DNA from: a virus
IMG/VR virus record: IMGVR_UViG_3300040801_002077
Coordinates: 1 to 43,899 of that record
Strand: one strand, 5' to 3'
Length of the DNA stretch: 43,899 nt
Part shown: positions 1 to 9,333 of the stretch, in pieces
Layout of the letters: each line of letters opens with the position of its first letter
Position numbering within the stretch: position 1 is the first letter of the stretch
Program-made: the position numbers and the translations under genes
Notes under the pieces: generated by a model
What the model was told of the DNA's origin: nothing
Seen by the model: only the letters and a program-made list of their open reading frames with translations
Databases searched by the model: none

Positions 1-117
1 ATCAGCAGCGGCGGTTTGATGAAACGTCGCGGGGCGTGCAACTCGCCGGCGATGTGCAGAGTAATCTCGGCGCGATCAGCGGGCTGGCGGGGGCAGCCGG
101 GGCCGGCGGCGTGGCCA
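1..117. repeat. Terminal direct repeat, left copy
   Basis: These 117 bases are identical to 43783-43899. The tape-measure reading frame continues through the joint in the same phase, so the repeat marks a circular or circularly permuted genome. It may simply be assembler overlap rather than a physical terminal repeat. Confidence 0.97.
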
Positions 118-2453
118 GTGGGGTGGCCGTCACGGGTGAGATTGCGGCGCTCGTGGAAGAACTGCCACGACTCAAGGCGGCGGCAGCCGGGTTGCCGGGC
201 ACGATTAGCACGGCGGTCGGGGCGCTAGGCCCGGCAGGCATTGCGGCGGGAGTTGGATTAGCCGCGGCAGTAGTTGGGCTAGGTCTTGCCGCCGAAGATG
301 CCGCTCGAAAAATAGATCAGGCCCGGCAGGCGCAAGAGCGCCGCACGGCGGCAGTAACGGCCGCCGCTGAAGTAGAGGGCGAATCCAGCGATGTAATCCG
401 AGACACGACCGATGCGAACCTAGATGCAGCATCAACCGCCGGCGAAACACTTAACCGCCTAACGGCAGAACGAGAACGATTAGAGGCGCAGTTTGAGGAA
501 GAATTCGGGCGCGATGTTTCAGGGCGAAGCGATCGGCAGTTAGGTCTAGCGAACCGCGCAACCCCGCTGTTTGCAACCGCAGGTGATGAATTAACAGAGC
601 AGATTTTAGAAGCGCGCAATGCCGAGCGCGATGCCCTGAACGACTTTTTACAATCGTCTGAATCGGCGCAGGAAGTTTTTGGTGAACTTGGCTCAGCCGA
701 AACTGAACTCGCGGACGCTCGCGCGCAAGCCTCAGTCGTTGCCGCGGCGCAATCCAATGAGATCACCCAGGCATACCAAGCCGAAGCGCAGGCGCGGGAG
801 TACGCCCGCACGGCGACCACCGAACAACTTAACGCTTTACTCGAACAAATCGACGAGGATCAACGCGCAAAACAGCAAGAGCTTGAAGACCAGCGTAATC
901 TCAACGAGCAAACCGAGACCTCCACGGCACGCATTGCACAACTTGAATCCCAACTCGGCAACCTAGAAGACAGAGAGCGCAGCCTAGAACAGGTTGCCCG
1001 GCCGCTGATCCAGCGCCGTGAGGAAGAAGAAGCGGCCGCCGAGCGCCAATCCGAAGCCCTCGAACGCGCCAAGGAAAAAGCGGAGGAGTTCGCGCAAACC
1101 GTCCGCGAGCGGTTCGATGAGCTGGTGCAGCGACAGGTGGACACCATCCGCCAACGCAGCGAGGACGCCGTCCGCTTTGCGGAGCTAGAACGCGAGGCGA
1201 CGGTGGACACCGCCACCAACAACTTGCAACGGCTACGCGACCGAGAGGCGGCGCTTGAAAGCGAACTCGACGCACTGCAAGCCCTCGCCGATTCCGGCGC
1301 GGATGTGTCCGACGAAATACGCAACACGCAAACCAGCCTCACGAACGTTCAGGGCGACATCGAGCGCACGTTCACGGACGTACTGCCGGCGGCGGTGCAG
1401 CGGGCGCGTCAAGAGATTGAGAAGGATCTTGCCGCTGACCTGCGAGAACTGGAAAGCGAGCGCAAAACAGCAATTGCCGAGGCAGAAGATGAACTCACTA
1501 AGCTGGACGAAAAACGAGACGCCGAGCTTGAGAAGATAGACAACGAACGCGCGGACGCGCTGGAGGACTTCCGCCAGGGCGAGATTCAACGCCTGCGGGA
1601 GTACACGCGCACGATTGCCAAGATTGAGCAACAAGGCCGCCGCGACCGACTGAAGGCTGCCGGACGACTGGACGCGGTGGCGCTTGAGGAGGCTATCTTC
1701 ACTGAGGAGCAGAAGCTCCAGGCTGAAGAAGAACGGATGAAGATCGAAACCGAGCGACGCGGCGAAGAACTGGACGAGATTCAGCAGCGCTTCCGCGAGC
1801 GCGAGCAGGAACGCCGGCGCGAGTTCGATGCCCAGCGGCAGGCAGCCGAGCGCGAGCTTGACCAGACGCGCGCTAAGTTCGACCAGCAAGAAGCGCAGCT
1901 ACGCGCCAACGCACAGAAAGAACTGAACATTATCGGCGAACGATTCCAGCGCGAGCAGCAACTTTACGCGCAAGCGAACAACGCCATCCTGCAAGGTGTG
2001 CAAACGCTGGTTGAACGTGTGCGCGGTGCGTTCGGTGGGTCCGGGGGCAGTAGTAGCGGTGGCTCACAAATCTCCGTTGCGGATGCAGCAGCCGCCGGCA
2101 AACAGAAGATTCTAGAGGCGCTCGGCGCGACCGGAGCTAGCGGCGGCGGTAGCTCTGCAACCAATGCCGGCGGGGGCGGCGTGATCCGCACGCAGGCGAC
2201 CATTCAGCGATTTAACCGGGGCGGGGTGTTCACCGGAGCATCACCGGGCTTTGCCATGCTAGAACCGGGCGAGCGCGTGCTGAGCAACCAGCAGACGGCG
2301 ACCTTCGACCGCATGGTGACGGCACTGGAGCGGCTGGCGTCCGGTGACATGGGTAGCCGGAGCGCGACAGTCAACAACACGTTCAACGGGTTCCAGGCAG
2401 AGCAGGTGCGTAACATTACGCGCCAAGAACTAATCTCGATTGTTCAGAGGTAA
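1..2453 (+). CDS. Tail tape measure protein, 3' part
   Basis: This is the C-terminal part of the tape measure; the GTG start and first codons are at 43461-43899. Joined across the circle the gene is 2775 nt, 924 residues. Alanine/glycine-rich hydrophobic segments lie near the beginning (about nt 60-280), followed by a long charged coiled-coil region rich in E, R, Q and A (about nt 300-1980), a Gly/Ser-rich linker, and a C-terminal segment with FNRGGVFTG and MLEPGERVL, a pattern common near the ends of tape measures. The protein sets tail length and is expected inside the tail tube. It follows the G/GT tail-assembly chaperone pair, the usual order. No lytic domain was recognised. Confidence 0.9.
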   Translation, partial: QQRRFDETSRGVQLAGDVQSNLGAISGLAGAAGAGGVASGVAVTGEIAALVEELPRLKAAAAGLPGTISTAVGALGPAGIAAGVGLAAAVVGLGLAAEDAARKIDQARQAQERRTAAVTAAAEVEGESSDVIRDTTDANLDAASTAGETLNRLTAERERLEAQFEEEFGRDVSGRSDRQLGLANRATPLFATAGDELTEQILEARNAERDALNDFLQSSESAQEVFGELGSAETELADARAQASVVAAAQSNEITQAYQAEAQAREYARTATTEQLNALLEQIDEDQRAKQQELEDQRNLNEQTETSTARIAQLESQLGNLEDRERSLEQVARPLIQRREEEEAAAERQSEALERAKEKAEEFAQTVRERFDELVQRQVDTIRQRSEDAVRFAELEREATVDTATNNLQRLRDREAALESELDALQALADSGADVSDEIRNTQTSLTNVQGDIERTFTDVLPAAVQRARQEIEKDLAADLRELESERKTAIAEAEDELTKLDEKRDAELEKIDNERADALEDFRQGEIQRLREYTRTIAKIEQQGRRDRLKAAGRLDAVALEEAIFTEEQKLQAEEERMKIETERRGEELDEIQQRFREREQERRREFDAQRQAAERELDQTRAKFDQQEAQLRANAQKELNIIGERFQREQQLYAQANNAILQGVQTLVERVRGAFGGSGGSSSGGSQISVADAAAAGKQKILEALGATGASGGGSSATNAGGGGVIRTQATIQRFNRGGVFTGASPGFAMLEPGERVLSNQQTATFDRMVTALERLASGDMGSRSATVNNTFNGFQAEQVRNITRQELISIVQR

Positions 2454-2456
2454 CCA

Positions 2457-2840
2457 ATGGCAACGACGACGTATGAATTCGCGGACGGGCACGACAACGC
2501 TGCCGGACTGAGCGAGCCGCCATTGCAACCGCGGACGGAGCAATTGCCGACGTGGAACCAGTTCGCGGCGGGATCGGGCATCTCGCAACGCATTGGCGGT
2601 GGTCGGTTGGTGTTCTCGTACAACGCACTGACGTATGGCGAGTACGATTCACTAACGACGTTCTTTGGTGTCAGCAACGCCGGCACGGTGTCGAAACTTT
2701 GCACAATCAGCGTCCGCGAAGGGGACGGCACGACGTACAACAACTACAACGCGACACTGACTTTCCAGCAGCCGCCTCAGCGCGGCGTCGGGCACTGGCG
2801 CAACCTCGAATTCACGTTTACGAAACTAGAGGCGATCTAG
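2457..2840 (+). CDS. Tail protein, possibly distal-tail-like
   Basis: This 127-residue protein starts 3 nt after the tape-measure stop, with AGAGG five bases before the ATG. It is beta-rich, with aromatic residues spread along it and no cysteines or membrane segments. It ends with a strand-like LEFTFTKLEAI and is followed at once by the large tail-tip gene. In siphophages the first gene after the tape measure often encodes the distal tail protein linking tube and tip, and size and position suit that role. The family was not recognised from sequence, so this assignment is by context. Confidence 0.65.
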   Translation: MATTTYEFADGHDNAAGLSEPPLQPRTEQLPTWNQFAAGSGISQRIGGGRLVFSYNALTYGEYDSLTTFFGVSNAGTVSKLCTISVREGDGTTYNNYNATLTFQQPPQRGVGHWRNLEFTFTKLEAI

Positions 2841-5807
2841 ATGAGCACGGCACTGACGACATCAGAGCGCGAGCGATTCGACGATTTGCCATTCGTGCAC
2901 GAATTATACCTGTACATCTACGATGCGCCGGTCGTTTTCGAGGCAACGATTAGCAGCGCCAACGACGCAGAGACACACGTGGCCATCGCCACGGACACGA
3001 TAACGTCCGGCTCGTTCAGCGACATCAAGGTTGGCATGACGCTGGAACTAGAGGACGACGACGGCAACTTCCGCGGCCGGCAGCGCGTGCGCGGCACGGA
3101 TGACCCGAACATATTGACAGGACGCGCCCCGCGTTCGAATTTCGACGGGGGACTGAACCCCGGCGAGGCGACGGTCGTCAAGGTGTACGACGAGTACCGG
3201 GTATGGGCGAAGATTCCGTATATTGACGAGGCAGGCAACCAGCTCCGCGATCAGCAGACATACCCCGGCGCGGACGAAGCGCAGCCGCCACTGGCGAACA
3301 ACGCGTTCCCGGCGGCGTTACTACTGAGTGAGGATGGCGGATCGCAGGTTGCCGAGTTTGATGCAAGTCTCTCGCGCGGCATCCGGGACGGGTCGCCACC
3401 GCTATCCTATTCGTGGGACTTCGTGGACGGCACCATTACCAGCGGCACAAGCACCGACATAGACCCCACTGTGGAGTTTCCGGTCGGGGATCGGTACGTG
3501 AGCCTTACGGTGACAGACAGTAACGGCGTGTCCGAAACCACGCGGATACTGGTTTGTGTTATTCAGCGCAGTGATTTGATTCCGGCACGGATTACGCGCC
3601 GGTCGCAAGGCATCAACCGCAATGACTTTGCGATTGAATCGCCGGCGGACTTGCTCTCAACGAGCATCCGCGATGGCGCACCGCTGCTGGTCGCGGATAA
3701 CGACAGCATTGGCGACTTTAGCTCGCGGTTTTACGGTTGGCTTGGCGAGGTGTCCAGTCGCTACCCGGATCCGATTAACGGTATTGGATATGTGTCAATT
3801 ACGTGCGAGGACGTCGGCACGCGCCTGCGCAAGCTGGTGAGCTTTCCGCAGGTGGTTAAGGTCGCTGAGGATGCGACTGGCTCGTGGCAGTTCCTGCCGA
3901 ATGTTGACATCCGCGTGCTTATCCACCATATGTGGCGGTGGTATAGCAGCGCGCTAGAGGTGGCAACGTTAGATATTGGCTCGGTGCTGTACTCGTTGCC
4001 GCGATTACAGGTGACCGGTAACACGCTCTTTGAGCAGTTCGACAGGCTGGCGCAGGCGATTGGCCACCGCGTCAGCATCGACGTGACCGGTGCCATACGC
4101 ATCATACCGGATCCGGTGGTGCAGCCAACAGCCGAGCAAAAAACCGAGTTCGACTTACCACTTGAACGTGATGTCACGGTGCGAACAACGCTAACGCAGG
4201 ACGATTACGCCAATCCGCAGTTTACATACACGCACGTTCCCCGGATTTCGTGGGCGCGGGCTAAAGCGGTTGTGGCGGCAACCACAGCCGATGGGCTGCG
4301 CGTTGTCTCGTCCATTGCGCCGAGCAAGACACCGGGGCAGGGCACGACCGAATCCAGCGAGACGGAGCAGCTTGTCAGCAACGCCGTCGGACAGGATGAG
4401 CTGAACGTCCGAACTGGCAACCGGTATGCCTCGCGCCAGGACAACCCGTTCGGACAGCTGCAAATTGAGCTGGCTAAATCGCGTGGGATCTTTGACCCGG
4501 CATTGATGCAGGTGTTTAAGATTCAACTGCCGGACACGCTGAAAAACCGCCATAACATCAGCGATGATGACCTATGGTTGCTCAACAATATTGATGAGAC
4601 GTTCGAGCCGGCGGACGGGATTAAGCTCGCCACCGCAACGTTTGAGCGAATTACCGTCGGCCGTCCGGCTGAGACCGTTGCGCAGATACCGCCGCCAGAC
4701 GGCATTGATCCGGTGGACGAAACGGCGCTTGATAGCGTTATTGAAGGTGCCATTGTTGATGTCTTCGACGACAATCCGGCGGTGAACCTAAACGGTCTGA
4801 GTGCGAACCTAGTTGCTATCCTCAGTGACGGATCAATCGCGGTCACATCAAACGCGGATGATGCGGGGGGCGCGGTGACGTGGACAGTGAATGACCATAG
4901 CGGCACAATCGGAAGCACCGTATACGCGTGGGCATTGAAGGCGGGCGCAACGGCAGTCACGGGTTGGGTGACGACTAGCACCGGATTGTTCCTGGTGGAA
5001 AATGCGCAGGGCGGGTCGCCGACATTTACCGACCTAACGCCTAGTGGCTTGACGGGTACGAAGGGTATCGACGCGGATTATGTCTTTGCGCCAGGTGAAA
5101 TACTAACGGTTACTTCATCAGGTGACGGCGACAGGGCTGTCCATGTTAGCTTTGATGCCGGCGCAACGTGGGAGAGACGACCAGCAGGATACGCGAACCG
5201 CAATGCCGACGTCCTCGCGATTAGTCCGGGGCGATATGGGCTTTGCGTCGGAGGGCAAAATAATGGTGACTTTCGCGCAGGCATTATCTCTAGCGGCGAT
5301 TTTTGGGATGCAGGCAGCAGACCGGTCTTTCCGATCAATGGTTATAATGTTGATCCAGCGGTAGCGCTTGGCGGAATTGACGCGCCGCAATACTTTTTCT
5401 ATGGCACCAACGATGGATCCGGAGTACGGCGCTATAACGTGGATACCGATACTGACACACCGTTAAATGCACCGGCAGCGCCATATGCGGCGTTAGGCTC
5501 AGCACCGGCGCGGTTCACAATTAGTGTGAATCCGAACAACACGAACGACGTTGCGTTTGCTCAGAGTAATGGCGGTGGATGTTACGTGACACACAGCGCC
5601 TTGTTATCGGCACCAACCTGGATAAAGGTTGGTGATACATCCAACGTGCGCCGGTGCGCGCTCGTTAATGGTGGTCAAGGACTTTACATGTTCGGTGCCA
5701 ATGGACGCATTAAGTACACCGGTGAAACATACGCACCAAATGAAGCCGCTGACTTGCAAGGTGACCTATCCACATCGGCGCAAATTGTCGGGATTGCGGG
5801 GTATTAG
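2841..5807 (+). CDS. Large tail-tip/baseplate protein with PKD and Asp-box-like segments
   Basis: This 988-residue protein starts directly after the previous stop, with AGAGG nine bases upstream. A PKD-like Ig fold is visible around residues 165-240: SYSWDFVDGT, then PVGDRYVSLTVTDSNG. The middle (about 260-620) resembles a tail-hub region. The last third is rich in G, D and T with SFDAGATW near residues 770-780, close to the Asp-box S-x-D-x-G-x-T-W of sialidase-like propellers. It probably sits at the tail tip and contacts the cell surface. PKD and propeller folds are common in extracellular glycan binding; whether this protein binds or cuts a glycan cannot be told. The middle section could instead be a gp27/hub-like fold. 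Confidence 0.75.
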   Translation: MSTALTTSERERFDDLPFVHELYLYIYDAPVVFEATISSANDAETHVAIATDTITSGSFSDIKVGMTLELEDDDGNFRGRQRVRGTDDPNILTGRAPRSNFDGGLNPGEATVVKVYDEYRVWAKIPYIDEAGNQLRDQQTYPGADEAQPPLANNAFPAALLLSEDGGSQVAEFDASLSRGIRDGSPPLSYSWDFVDGTITSGTSTDIDPTVEFPVGDRYVSLTVTDSNGVSETTRILVCVIQRSDLIPARITRRSQGINRNDFAIESPADLLSTSIRDGAPLLVADNDSIGDFSSRFYGWLGEVSSRYPDPINGIGYVSITCEDVGTRLRKLVSFPQVVKVAEDATGSWQFLPNVDIRVLIHHMWRWYSSALEVATLDIGSVLYSLPRLQVTGNTLFEQFDRLAQAIGHRVSIDVTGAIRIIPDPVVQPTAEQKTEFDLPLERDVTVRTTLTQDDYANPQFTYTHVPRISWARAKAVVAATTADGLRVVSSIAPSKTPGQGTTESSETEQLVSNAVGQDELNVRTGNRYASRQDNPFGQLQIELAKSRGIFDPALMQVFKIQLPDTLKNRHNISDDDLWLLNNIDETFEPADGIKLATATFERITVGRPAETVAQIPPPDGIDPVDETALDSVIEGAIVDVFDDNPAVNLNGLSANLVAILSDGSIAVTSNADDAGGAVTWTVNDHSGTIGSTVYAWALKAGATAVTGWVTTSTGLFLVENAQGGSPTFTDLTPSGLTGTKGIDADYVFAPGEILTVTSSGDGDRAVHVSFDAGATWERRPAGYANRNADVLAISPGRYGLCVGGQNNGDFRAGIISSGDFWDAGSRPVFPINGYNVDPAVALGGIDAPQYFFYGTNDGSGVRRYNVDTDTDTPLNAPAAPYAALGSAPARFTISVNPNNTNDVAFAQSNGGGCYVTHSALLSAPTWIKVGDTSNVRRCALVNGGQGLYMFGANGRIKYTGETYAPNEAADLQGDLSTSAQIVGIAGY

Positions 5808-5809
5808 GT

Positions 5810-7798
5810 ATGGCAATCAGCAGAGATGACGCCAGGCGCGTATTCGACGAGTCCGTCAAAACGATTGTTGATTCTAATCACATCACGGCAACAATCGGAC
5901 AGAGCATTGGCGGAAACAAATGGGACAAGAAAGCTGCCTCGCCGGGGTACGTTGCGATCACGTTGCCGGACGGGCTAGAAGTCGAAGCGTATAACGATGG
6001 CAGAGTTGCGCCCGTGCCTGGACGCGAAATAGAAGTCCAGTTCGTAAACGAGCAATACGTGGTGCGAGGAACGGGGGTTGTTCCGGCCCAAGAGGGGGAT
6101 AGCGCCGCTACGCCGCGTGGGCTGTCCGTGGGGCTTCACGGGGACAATATTTGGGATGTGCACTTTGTGCCATTTGACGAGGCATCAATGGTGGACGGCG
6201 GCGCGGAGGTGGAAGTCGGCACGACGAATATCAAGTTCAAGAGGAAGATGTACATCGATGACGAGGGGCGACCGCGAGTCTACCCTGGCGGCGATACCGT
6301 GCCGGTGCAGGACAATTACGGCAATGCGCTGGCGGGTGGTCAGCAGGCGTGGGTATTCGCGTATATCGCGCCGGCGACTGGCGTGCTGTCCTTTTATGAG
6401 GCGGGTGGAGCGGATGCTCCAATTGACTCGACAACTGACTTTAACGCAGCGCTGATAGATTTCGCAGCGAATGTGTCAGCTGGCAGCAAGCCGTACCTTG
6501 CAGTACGTGTCGGTCGCGGTTCAATACCCTACAAACGATATAAGCCGGCCAGTCGCTATGACTTCGACAACAAAGACATTCTGCGGTTTTACACTGAGGG
6601 ATTCACAACCTTAGCGTCTCTAGCGGACACGGACATCACCAGCCCCGCCGACGGCGACGCGTTCATGTACAACGGTAGCGCGTGGGAGAACCGCGCGTTA
6701 GATGCGGACGATGTGCAGACCGGCACGTTTCCGACGGCGCGTATCGCAGACCTTGCCATCACGACCGCAAAACTTGCTGACAGTGCAGTCACCACCGCTA
6801 AATTAGACAATCAAGCTGTAACCACAGCGAAAATTGATTCTAATGCCGTCACGACTGCCAAGCTACAAACAAGCGCCGTCACATCCACTAAGATTGCTGC
6901 AAACGCGGTCACTGAAGCAAAGATTGCCAATGACGCGGTAACATCCGATCAGCTTGCTGATGACGCCGTTATTGAAAGCCGTATTGCGGACGGTGCGGTG
7001 ACGTACCCAAAGCTGGATGTGCAGACGTTGCCACCGGCACAAGGCCGGCTTACGCTTAGCAGCACCGAGCCGCTACCGGACAGTGACATTACCGCCGCGA
7101 CGACGCTCTACTACTTGCCATACGCTGGTGACCAGGTGCGGCTGTTCGATGGTAGTGGTAACGTGTCCGGGTACACGCTTGGCTCGTCTGGCATATCTGT
7201 TAGCGTCCCAACCACGACGGACACGAATTACGACGTCTATCTCTATGATTCGAGCGGCTTAACGCTAGAGCTGGTGGCGTGGACGGATGATACCACACGC
7301 GCTACGGCACTGACGCGCGAGCAGGGTGTACTCGTCAAAAACGGTGACATCACACGCCTGTATCTTGGAACGGTTCGCACGACGGACACGAGCGGGGAAT
7401 GCGAGGATAGCGACACCAAGCGGCTTGTGTGGAATATGTACCAGCGCATATCACGGCTTTTGTTCAAACGTGATACGACGACACACAGCTATGCGAGTGG
7501 CAGCCTTCGTCCGTGGAATAATGACGCGACTAACGCCATAGAGGTAGTGAGCGGCGAAACCGTCCCGTTGACGGTTTCTGGTCAATCAACTATGGGTAAC
7601 ACGGCGGGTCAATCTGTTGTTCGACCTGTCGGTACGGCGACGGGAGATGCGGCAGTGAATCAGATTACTGTCGCATCTGTTTCAACCGCCGGTGGCGTCG
7701 AATCCTTTGGCTATATAAAAATAACCATGAATGAAAGAACGGATTCGGGAACCGGTAATTTCTTCAACTTTGTTATGCAAGCAACAGTCAACTGCTAG
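5810..7798 (+). CDS. Tail fibre-like protein with decapeptide repeats
   Basis: This 662-residue protein begins 2 nt after the preceding stop. The N-terminal third contains a baseplate-attachment-like region. Around residues 305-405 there are about ten tandem ten-residue repeats of the form AVTTAKLxxx (for example AVTTAKIDSN, AVTEAKIAND). Such repeats form trimeric beta-spiral shafts in phage fibres and tail spikes. The C-terminal third is Thr/Ser/Gly-rich and probably forms the distal head. Its likely role is host attachment, as a trimer at the tail tip. The repeats are encoded at about nt 6720-7015, where recombination could change shaft length. Confidence 0.85.
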   Translation: MAISRDDARRVFDESVKTIVDSNHITATIGQSIGGNKWDKKAASPGYVAITLPDGLEVEAYNDGRVAPVPGREIEVQFVNEQYVVRGTGVVPAQEGDSAATPRGLSVGLHGDNIWDVHFVPFDEASMVDGGAEVEVGTTNIKFKRKMYIDDEGRPRVYPGGDTVPVQDNYGNALAGGQQAWVFAYIAPATGVLSFYEAGGADAPIDSTTDFNAALIDFAANVSAGSKPYLAVRVGRGSIPYKRYKPASRYDFDNKDILRFYTEGFTTLASLADTDITSPADGDAFMYNGSAWENRALDADDVQTGTFPTARIADLAITTAKLADSAVTTAKLDNQAVTTAKIDSNAVTTAKLQTSAVTSTKIAANAVTEAKIANDAVTSDQLADDAVIESRIADGAVTYPKLDVQTLPPAQGRLTLSSTEPLPDSDITAATTLYYLPYAGDQVRLFDGSGNVSGYTLGSSGISVSVPTTTDTNYDVYLYDSSGLTLELVAWTDDTTRATALTREQGVLVKNGDITRLYLGTVRTTDTSGECEDSDTKRLVWNMYQRISRLLFKRDTTTHSYASGSLRPWNNDATNAIEVVSGETVPLTVSGQSTMGNTAGQSVVRPVGTATGDAAVNQITVASVSTAGGVESFGYIKITMNERTDSGTGNFFNFVMQATVNC

Positions 7799-7807
7799 GA
7801 GGCGTAC

Positions 7808-8266
7808 ATGATACCAGACGAGCTACTCGCGCATATTCACGTAACGATTAACGAGCGACTTGACGCGCAAGTCGTAGATGGTCTGCGCATCGTTGACGGC
7901 ACGTTGCAATATGACTGGAATCCGGCGGCAACGGCGGAGCAACGCCAAACCGTTGAGGACAATGCACCGGCGTATATCCAGCGCGTCATTGAACAAGCGC
8001 AAGCGGAGCGGACATCGCGCCAGTTTATGCAGACGTTGCGCCGACGGCTACCGGAGGCGGAAACCAACGCGGATATTCTCGCACTGTATGAGGATGTAAA
8101 GGCGTTCGCGGCAAACCACGCCGAATTTGAGCGCGGAATTGAGACGATATTCCGTGTTCTCAAAGTTGCTGACGGTGATCTGTTGGGCATTTCACTCAGC
8201 ACAAACAAAGGCAAGGCGATGTATTTGGCGGCGGCACTGCACGCGGCGGCGATCTGGTCCAGTTAG
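7808..8266 (+). CDS. Small protein after the fibre gene, function unknown
   Basis: The protein has 152 residues and an excellent ribosome binding site, AGGAGG five bases before the ATG. It is mostly alpha-helical by composition (AEQRQTVEDNAPAYIQRVIEQAQAER) with no cysteines, signal peptide or membrane segment. It ends in an alanine-rich helix. It closes the tail operon directly after the fibre gene, where fibre-assembly chaperones or accessory virion proteins are often found. I do not recognise the family and cannot choose between these. Confidence 0.7.
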   Translation: MIPDELLAHIHVTINERLDAQVVDGLRIVDGTLQYDWNPAATAEQRQTVEDNAPAYIQRVIEQAQAERTSRQFMQTLRRRLPEAETNADILALYEDVKAFAANHAEFERGIETIFRVLKVADGDLLGISLSTNKGKAMYLAAALHAAAIWSS

Positions 8267-8331
8267 TTGCCATCGCCTGACGATTTGATACACTCTTAGC
8301 GATTCTACATTTTCATACGCACCAACTCACT

Positions 8332-8416
8332 CGTGCCCGTAGAGGGGAGTCCGTCGCTTTCGCAGCCCGTTAGCGACTGGCTCCCCTGTGCGGGTACGCA
8401 CGTTTTAACGGGCTGC
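8332..8416 (+). ncRNA. Long imperfect hairpin with loop-tail pseudoknot, leader element
   Basis: The gap between 8266 and the next coding start holds a large hairpin. Paired blocks are CGTG (8332) with CACG (8399), CCCG (8336) with CGGG (8391), AGGGGAG (8343) with CTCCCCT (8381), and GTCGCT (8353) with AGCGAC (8372). The loop holds GCAGCCCGTT (8362-8371), which is the exact complement of AACGGGCTGC at 8407-8416, so a ten-pair pseudoknot or alternative helix can form. No T-run follows, so it is not a simple terminator. It lies upstream of the membrane/coiled-coil gene and may control it. The paired bases are seen; function is inference. Confidence 0.5.
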
Positions 8417-8481
8417 AAATGAGGCAATATATCTATGACGGAAGAAAGGGCGCGGGGGCAAACGCGGAAGAGGGCAATACC

Positions 8482-9333
8482 GTGACGCTAACACAGATTG
8501 TCACGGCGGCGGTGTGGATGCAGACGGCATCGGGTGGCATTGAGTGGCAGCAGTACGGCGAAATTATCGCAGTGTTGGGGGCGATTGCGGGTGTGCTGAT
8601 TACGCTGTGGCGGTCTAAGGTGGAACTGCGCGATGAGATGCAAGAGCAGTATCTGGCATTTGTGGATGAGCAATCGAAGCAACTGTCAACGGAGCGTCAG
8701 AAGCGGGAAGTAGCGACTTTGCGCGTGGACGAGCTGGAGGAGAAACTCAGCATCCAGACGTTGCAAATTGAGCGAGGTCGCAATGAGACGGACAACCTGA
8801 TTGAGAGTAATCAGAAGTTGCGGAGCGACATACAGCGGCAACACCGGGAGTTTACGAGTGAGATGGAGCAGGTGCAGCGTCTGCACGCCGAGCAGGTGAA
8901 GGCGCTGGAGCGGCGGATTGAGGAACAGGCGCGGCAGATTCGCAATCTGGAGGCAAAGCTGGAAGCTATGGAGGCACAGCGTGACATTGACAAGCGTAAG
9001 ATCAATGCGCTGCGCGGCATGGTGGATAGCTTGAATGTGCAGGTGGAGACGCTGTTGGCGACGAACAAGGAATTGAGGTCAGCATTGCGTGACACAACGA
9101 CAAATTCTAATTTGCTGCGGGCGGAACGGGACAACCTACACAAGGAACTGATTCGCCTGGAGGCGAAGTTGCAAAACACGCAGGACGAGCTTAATCGACT
9201 GCGTGAGGTGGTGCATATTTTAGAAAACAAAGAGGAGCGGCGACATGATGACGAGCAAGAAGCGGTACGGGTTGATGCTGATGGTGCTGTTGCTGGCGCT
9301 GGTGATGCCGGCGGCGGTGATGGCGCAGGGTGA
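8482..9333 (+). CDS. Membrane-anchored coiled-coil protein, possible lysis role
   Basis: I chose GTG 8482 because AGAGGG sits seven bases upstream; an in-frame ATG at 8419 exists but has no ribosome binding site and would add 21 unconvincing residues inside the structured leader. The 283-residue product has one membrane segment near the N-terminus (IIAVLGAIAGVLITLW), then about 220 residues of nearly unbroken coiled coil. The last 89 nt overlap the next gene in another frame. The topology resembles an inner-membrane spanin or a very long holin-associated protein. An overlapping second membrane gene is common in lysis cassettes, but no endolysin was recognised nearby. The assignment rests on topology only. 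Confidence 0.6.
   Translation: MTLTQIVTAAVWMQTASGGIEWQQYGEIIAVLGAIAGVLITLWRSKVELRDEMQEQYLAFVDEQSKQLSTERQKREVATLRVDELEEKLSIQTLQIERGRNETDNLIESNQKLRSDIQRQHREFTSEMEQVQRLHAEQVKALERRIEEQARQIRNLEAKLEAMEAQRDIDKRKINALRGMVDSLNVQVETLLATNKELRSALRDTTTNSNLLRAERDNLHKELIRLEAKLQNTQDELNRLREVVHILENKEERRHDDEQEAVRVDADGAVAGAGDAGGGDGAG

Noticed and set aside
317-1889. Long open frames on the minus strand opposite the tape measure
   Set aside because: They are Ser/Arg/Leu-rich mirror products of the GC-rich coiled-coil codons, without ribosome binding sites, and lie opposite a continuous real gene.
6720-7015. A DNA-level tandem repeat or integration hot spot
   Set aside because: The periodicity of about 30 bases comes from the decapeptide repeats of the fibre; the bases vary at third positions as in selected coding sequence.
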